From contig NZ_JAUSUA010000001.1 in NCBI RefSeq assembly GCF_030813245.1, forward strand, positions 124,001-188,000: 64,000 nt of DNA. The letters run 5' to 3'. The position numbers and the translations under genes were made by a program. Numbering within the stretch: the stretch's first letter is position 1; each line of letters opens with the position of its first letter. Under the pieces are notes generated by a model, which was not told where the DNA came from, made no database searches, and saw only the letters and a program-made list of their open reading frames with translations. Below, one piece after another: positions 59,777-64,000 of this stretch. Source of the DNA: Alkalicoccobacillus murimartini. GTDB lineage: Bacteria > Bacillota > Bacilli > Bacillales > Bacillaceae_D.

Positions 59777-61960
59777 ATGACCATAGAACAGGTGATTGAA
59801 AAGGCAAGTGAATATTTAGGTGAAGAGGACATAGCCTTTCTCCGGAGAGCTTATGAATATGCTGAAAAGCATCATGGGGGCCAATATAGAAAGTCTGGCG
59901 AACCCTATATTCTTCATCCTATACAAGTAGCTGGAATTATAGTCGGCTTGCAACTGGATCCTAATACAGTAGCGGCGGCTTTTTTACATGATGTTGTTGA
60001 AGACACAGATGTTACGATCGAAGATATTGTCTCTGAATTCAACGAGGAAGTAGCCATGCTTGTTGATGGTGTGACAAAACTTAAGAAATTTAAGTATAAA
60101 TCAAAAGAAGAACAGCAAGCGGAGAACCACAGAAAGATGCTTGTGGCGATGGCCAAAGATATTCGTGTCATCTTAATTAAGCTCGCAGATCGTTTGCACA
60201 ACATGCGTACCTTAAAATTTATGCCTCCTGCTAAACAACGGGTGACCTCTAACGAAACGCTGGAGATTTTTGCTCCGTTGGCTCATCGTTTAGGGATTTC
60301 TGCAATTAAGTGGGAGCTTGAAGATATAGCACTTCGTTATTTGGATCCACAGCAGTATTACCGTATCGTGAATCTAATGAAGAAAAAGAGAGCGGAACGC
60401 GAAAGTTATTTAGAGGAAGTCATCTACAAGATTAATGATCAGCTAGAAGATATGGATGTAACCTGTGAACTTTCTGGTCGTCCAAAGCATATCTATAGCA
60501 TTTATCGTAAGATGGTTATTCAAAACAAGCAGTTTAATGAGATCTATGACCTATTGGCTGTCCGTATTATCGTAAAAAACATTAAGGATTGCTATGCTGT
60601 TCTTGGTGTGATCCATACCTGTTGGCGGCCCATGCCTGGTCGATTTAAGGATTACATTGCGATGCCTAAGGCGAACATGTATCAATCGCTTCACACAACC
60701 GTAGTGGGACCGTATGGTGATCCTCTAGAAGTTCAAATTCGCACGGAAGAAATGCACCGTGTTGCTGAATTTGGGGTTGCCGCGCATTGGGCTTACAAAG
60801 AGGGCATAGAGCTATCTACCCAGCCTAACTCATTTGAAGACAAGCTAACTTGGTTCCGCGATATTATTGAATCGCAAAATGACACAAATGATGCGCAAGA
60901 ATTTATGGAATCAATGAAGATGGATTTATTCTCGGATATGGTCTTTGTGTTTACGCCAAAAGGCGATGTGGTGGAGCTTCCTCGAGGGTCCGTTCCACTT
61001 GATTTTGCCTACCGCATTCACAGTGAGATTGGAAATCGATGTATTGGTGCCAAAGTAAATAGCAAGATGGTTCCATTAGATCACCAGCTGAATACTGGAG
61101 ATATTGTCGAAGTGATGACCTCCAAGCATTCTTACGGACCAAGCCAAGATTGGCTTAAAATCACGCAATCGTCTCATGCCAAAAACAAGATTAAGCAATG
61201 GTTTAAAAAAGAGAAGCGAGAAGAGAATGTTCAAAAAGGGCGCGAGCTTCTTGAGAAGGAAGTCAGATTGCTTGAGTTTGACCCTAAGGAAGTGCTCACT
61301 CCAGAAAACATTACTGAGGCGGCTTCTAAGTTCAGCTTTGCTGGTGAAGAGGATATGTTTGCAGCCACAGGGTACGGCGGCATCAGTGCCAAACAAATTG
61401 TTAACAAATTAACGGAAAAGATCCGAAAGAAAAAGGATCAGGAGCAGGAAGATCAGACACTGGATAACGCCTTGTCTGATATGAAGTCCTTTACGCCTAA
61501 GAATAAGACCAATTCTGGTGTGCGTGTAAAAGGTGTCGATAACTTATTGATTCGTATTTCTCGTTGCTGTACGCCCGTACCAGGCGATAATATAGTAGGG
61601 TTCATTACAAAAGGTCGTGGTGTGTCGATTCACCGAGCAGATTGCCCTAACATTCAATCTGAAGAAGCAAGTAGACTTTTAGATGTGGAATGGGAAGGTG
61701 TCGATCAAGAGAACAAGTCATATCCTGTAGACATCGAAATCACTGGATTTGATCGTAATGGACTCTTAAATGAAGTACTTCATACCATGACTGAATCGCG
61801 TACGTCGATTAATGCCGTGACTGGACGTTCAGATCCTAAGAACAAGATGGCAACTATTCATATAAGCATCTCGATACGGAATCTTGCACACCTGCAGAAG
61901 GTAGTCGAAAAAATTAAGCAGCTCAAGGACATATACTCTGTCAGAAGAATGATGCATTAA
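59777..61960 (+). CDS. relA: bifunctional (p)ppGpp synthetase/hydrolase RelA/SpoT
   Basis: The 727-residue protein has an intact hydrolase domain with [20 protein letters not shown] (HD motif), a synthetase domain with [20 protein letters not shown] and [20 protein letters not shown], a TGS domain ([20 protein letters not shown]), a zinc-finger/CC segment ([18 protein letters not shown]) and a C-terminal ACT domain ([20 protein letters not shown]). It makes and degrades (p)ppGpp in the stringent response. AAGGTGATGGA precedes the ATG. It is followed by dtd after 13 nt. Confidence 0.96.
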   Translation: MTIEQVIEKASEYLGEEDIAFLRRAYEYAEKHHGGQYRKSGEPYILHPIQVAGIIVGLQLDPNTVAAAFLHDVVEDTDVTIEDIVSEFNEEVAMLVDGVTKLKKFKYKSKEEQQAENHRKMLVAMAKDIRVILIKLADRLHNMRTLKFMPPAKQRVTSNETLEIFAPLAHRLGISAIKWELEDIALRYLDPQQYYRIVNLMKKKRAERESYLEEVIYKINDQLEDMDVTCELSGRPKHIYSIYRKMVIQNKQFNEIYDLLAVRIIVKNIKDCYAVLGVIHTCWRPMPGRFKDYIAMPKANMYQSLHTTVVGPYGDPLEVQIRTEEMHRVAEFGVAAHWAYKEGIELSTQPNSFEDKLTWFRDIIESQNDTNDAQEFMESMKMDLFSDMVFVFTPKGDVVELPRGSVPLDFAYRIHSEIGNRCIGAKVNSKMVPLDHQLNTGDIVEVMTSKHSYGPSQDWLKITQSSHAKNKIKQWFKKEKREENVQKGRELLEKEVRLLEFDPKEVLTPENITEAASKFSFAGEEDMFAATGYGGISAKQIVNKLTEKIRKKKDQEQEDQTLDNALSDMKSFTPKNKTNSGVRVKGVDNLLIRISRCCTPVPGDNIVGFITKGRGVSIHRADCPNIQSEEASRLLDVEWEGVDQENKSYPVDIEITGFDRNGLLNEVLHTMTESRTSINAVTGRSDPKNKMATIHISISIRNLAHLQKVVEKIKQLKDIYSVRRMMH

Positions 61961-61973
61961 AAGGTGGACCCAA

Positions 61974-62411
61974 ATGCGAGTTATTTTACAGCGTTCAAAA
62001 GAAGCAAGCGTCACAGTAAACGGTGAGCAAATAGGAGCCATTGAGCATGGCTTAGTTCTTCTAGTTGGCATCACGCATGAAGATACAGAAACAGAAGTGA
62101 ATGACATCGTAGAGAAAGTTATTAATTTGCGAATTTTTGAAGATGAAGACGGCAAAATGAATCTTTCTTTAGTAGATACTGGTGGCTCGATCCTTTCTAT
62201 TTCTCAATTTACGCTTTATGGTGATACAAAAAAAGGGCGTAGACCAAGCTTTACGAAAGCAGCCAAGCCAGATGTGGCTGAGGTACTCTATGACCAATTT
62301 AATGCAAGCCTATTGGCAAAGGGTATACACGTTGAGACTGGACGTTTTGGCGCTGATATGAAGGTTCAACTCGTCAATGATGGACCTGTCACACTAATCG
62401 TCGAAAAGTAA
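61974..62411 (+). CDS. dtd: D-aminoacyl-tRNA deacylase
   Basis: The 145-residue protein shows [20 protein letters not shown] at the start, [17 protein letters not shown] with the catalytic Thr region, and [10 protein letters not shown] with the cross-subunit Gly-cisPro motif near the end. Dtd removes D-amino acids from tRNA. AAAGGTGG precedes the ATG. It is co-transcribed with relA and ends at a terminator. Confidence 0.95.
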   Translation: MRVILQRSKEASVTVNGEQIGAIEHGLVLLVGITHEDTETEVNDIVEKVINLRIFEDEDGKMNLSLVDTGGSILSISQFTLYGDTKKGRRPSFTKAAKPDVAEVLYDQFNASLLAKGIHVETGRFGADMKVQLVNDGPVTLIVEK

Positions 62412-62422
62412 AAAGATATAGT

Positions 62423-62452
62423 CAAAACCGGTGAGAATAATCACCGGTTTTT
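62423..62452 (+). terminator. rho-independent terminator
   Basis: AAAACCGGTG (62423-62432) pairs perfectly with CACCGGTTTT (62441-62450), followed by TT. It ends the relA-dtd unit. Confidence 0.85.
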
Positions 62453-62483
62453 TGCTATTGTCTAAAATCCTAATAGAAAGTCA

Positions 62484-62531
62484 TTGATTTTTGTCAAAAG
62501 TCATACTAAACTTAAAGTGGTAACGCTTTCA
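62484..62531 (+). promoter_or_regulatory. promoter and LacI/cre-type operator of the lacI-type gene
   Basis: TTGATT (62484-62489) and TAAACT (62507-62512) are 17 bp apart. Immediately downstream TGGTAACGCTTTCA (62518-62531) fits 12 of 14 positions of the cre/LacI-family operator TGWAANCGNTNWCA. It may bind CcpA or the LacI protein itself. Confidence 0.45.
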
Positions 62532-62555
62532 CAAGAAGGTGGGGTGTCTCGGTAT

Positions 62556-63551
62556 TTGCCTACTATAAAAGATGTAGCTAAGCTATCAGGAATCTCAAGG
62601 TCGACTGTTTCGCGGGTCATTAATAATCATCCGTATGTAAATGATGAAAAACGAATGCGTGTAAAACAGGCGATGAAGGAACTTGGATATGTTCCTAATT
62701 CATCTGCGCAAAGACTTCGGGGGAGCAAAACAAAAACGATTGCTGTGTTAATTTCTCGAATCGTGAATCCATTCTTCAGTGGGTTAGTTGATGCGATGGA
62801 TGAGGTGGCAACAGAAGCAGGTTTCCAGTTAATTCTTTGTAATACACGTGGCAGTAAAGAGCGAGAGTTAAATTATTTAGACCTATTGCGCACAAAGCAG
62901 GTCGATGGAGTCGTCTTGGCCTCTATTGAGAATCCTTGGACGACAATTCAACCTTATTTAGCCTATGGACCAATCGTATCGTGTAATGAGTACACAGATC
63001 AATCAGATATCCCTTCATTTCGAATTAATCATTTCCAAGCTACGTATGAGGCAGTCACACATTTTATCAATAGCGGGTATTCGAATATTGCTATATGTAC
63101 TGGGGATGAAACGATTGGATCTAATTTAGGAGTTGATCGGGAAAAGGGTTATTTAAAAGCATTATCTGACCATCACATGACACCAAACGAAGCGTGGTTT
63201 TTTAAGAATACGAGTAGTGTGCTTGATGGTAGAAAAGTTCTTGAGAGAATAGAAGCTATGTCGAATCGTCCAAATGCTATCTATACGGGTAGTGATGAAG
63301 TAGCAATGGGTATTATCGCACAATCGAAGCAATCGGCTATAAGGGTGCCAAGTGATTTAGCTGTTATTGGATTTGATGATCAACAATTGGCTGGGCTCAT
63401 AACACCAGGCTTAACAACAATTCGTCAACCAATTCTTGAAATGGGACAGCGAACCATGCACCATATGATTCGAATTCTAACCAATCAAACAAAGATGGAT
63501 GGGAACACACATCTGCTATTATCTGAACTTATTGTGCGAGATACGTCTTAA
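62556..63551 (+). CDS. LacI family transcriptional regulator
   Basis: The 331-residue protein begins with the LacI helix-turn-helix ([20 protein letters not shown] then INNHPYVND, 2-30), the hinge helix [15 protein letters not shown], and a periplasmic-binding-type sensor (about 60-331) with [20 protein letters not shown] and [12 protein letters not shown]-type segments ([18 protein letters not shown]). It ends [18 protein letters not shown] and so on as usual. The TTG at 62556 gives the standard N-terminus, and GGGGTG lies about 9 nt upstream. It is followed by a ThuA-like gene, so it probably controls a sugar operon continuing beyond the window. Confidence 0.85.
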   Translation: MPTIKDVAKLSGISRSTVSRVINNHPYVNDEKRMRVKQAMKELGYVPNSSAQRLRGSKTKTIAVLISRIVNPFFSGLVDAMDEVATEAGFQLILCNTRGSKERELNYLDLLRTKQVDGVVLASIENPWTTIQPYLAYGPIVSCNEYTDQSDIPSFRINHFQATYEAVTHFINSGYSNIAICTGDETIGSNLGVDREKGYLKALSDHHMTPNEAWFFKNTSSVLDGRKVLERIEAMSNRPNAIYTGSDEVAMGIIAQSKQSAIRVPSDLAVIGFDDQQLAGLITPGLTTIRQPILEMGQRTMHHMIRILTNQTKMDGNTHLLLSELIVRDTS

Positions 63552-63609
63552 CGTTTCTCTGCACACAGAATATGAGATCGTTCCCACAAATAAAAGAGGA
63601 GAGATGAAA

Positions 63610-64000
63610 ATGAACGTAACAGTATGGAATGAAAACCGACATGAACAGACAAATGAAAAGGTAAAAGAAGTCTACCCAAATGGGATCCATGGTGCCATTG
63701 CAGACTTTTTAAAGGAAGCAGGATATGATCCCCTCACAGCAACTCTAGACGAAGCAGAACATGGATTAACTGAAAACGTCCTTAATGAAACAGACGTATT
63801 GCTATGGTGGGGACATGTTGCGCATGATGAAGTAAGTGATGACATTGTTGAACGTGTTCAAAAACGGGTATTAGAAGGAATGGGACTTATTGTGCTTCAT
63901 TCAGGACATTTCTCAAAAATCTTCAAATCATTAATGGGTACAACATGTGATCTAAAGTGGAGAGAAGCGAACGAGAAAGAAAGACTATGGGTCGTATCAC
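63610..64000 (+). CDS. ThuA-like domain protein (trehalose utilisation type), 3' end outside window
   Basis: The visible 130 codons start [20 protein letters not shown], then [32 protein letters not shown] and [20 protein letters not shown]. This is the ThuA/class I glutamine amidotransferase-like fold, found in sugar catabolic operons with Gfo/Idh dehydrogenases and epimerases. AAAGAGGAG lies 8 nt before the ATG at 63610; an in-frame ATG at 63604 is also possible. It lies 58 nt after the LacI gene and is its likely target. Confidence 0.8.
   Translation, partial: MNVTVWNENRHEQTNEKVKEVYPNGIHGAIADFLKEAGYDPLTATLDEAEHGLTENVLNETDVLLWWGHVAHDEVSDDIVERVQKRVLEGMGLIVLHSGHFSKIFKSLMGTTCDLKWREANEKERLWVVS

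Overview
The window is a stretch of chromosome from a low-GC, endospore-forming Firmicute of the Bacillaceae. The evidence is a spoVB gene, a competence regulator comN, two Rap-type TPR regulators (one with a Phr peptide gene), strong AGGAGG ribosome sites, frequent TTG/GTG starts, CcpA-type cre boxes, and the core order ruvA-ruvB-queA-tgt-yajC-(yrzE, yrbG)-spoVB-comN-secD-secF-lapA-recJ-apt-relA-dtd, which follows the Bacillus subtilis chromosome. SecD and SecF are separate genes here, unlike the fused B. subtilis SecDF. An alkaliphilic or halotolerant relative is possible but not proven by the sequence.

Layout: 1-5.4 kb holds carbohydrate genes: the end of a GH4 6-phospho-glycosidase gene divergent from an RpiR regulator, an epimerase plus Gfo/Idh oxidoreductase operon divergent from an AraC regulator, and a second Gfo/Idh gene under a cre box. 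5.6-9.5 kb is a three-gene operon of two M20 amidohydrolases and an unusual regulator. 9.6-12.6 kb has an N-acetyltransferase, an LD-carboxypeptidase and a beta-helix lipoprotein. 12.7-17.3 kb is a complete-looking D-threonate catabolic operon (DeoR regulator, four-carbon sugar acid kinase, PdxA2, GntP permease). 17.4-44.3 kb is an accessory region of mostly single genes: lipoproteins, Rap proteins, GNAT and nucleotidyl transferases, methyltransferases, an SgrR-like/MFS pair, MarR/DUF3147, SelO, a SagB-type oxidoreductase, NUDIX, DinB, HAD phosphatase, metallophosphoesterase and many small membrane proteins. 44.4-62.4 kb is the conserved housekeeping block (recombination, queuosine, protein export, stringent response, D-aminoacyl-tRNA proofreading). 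62.5-64 kb starts another sugar locus (LacI regulator and a ThuA-like gene cut by the window end).

The most unusual structure is non-coding. Three intergenic arrays (18059-18210, 40168-40283, 51402-51780) have unrelated unit sequences but the same repeat spacing of about 20.5 bp (alternating 20 and 21), close to two turns of the DNA helix. Several genes carry lesions or odd starts: a nonsense codon in a methyltransferase (22940), a missing start codon in the small membrane gene beside it, a likely 2-nt deletion in a NERD-domain gene (about 50498), and a Phr gene that seems to start at AUA. No rRNA, tRNA, insertion sequence, prophage or CRISPR array was seen.
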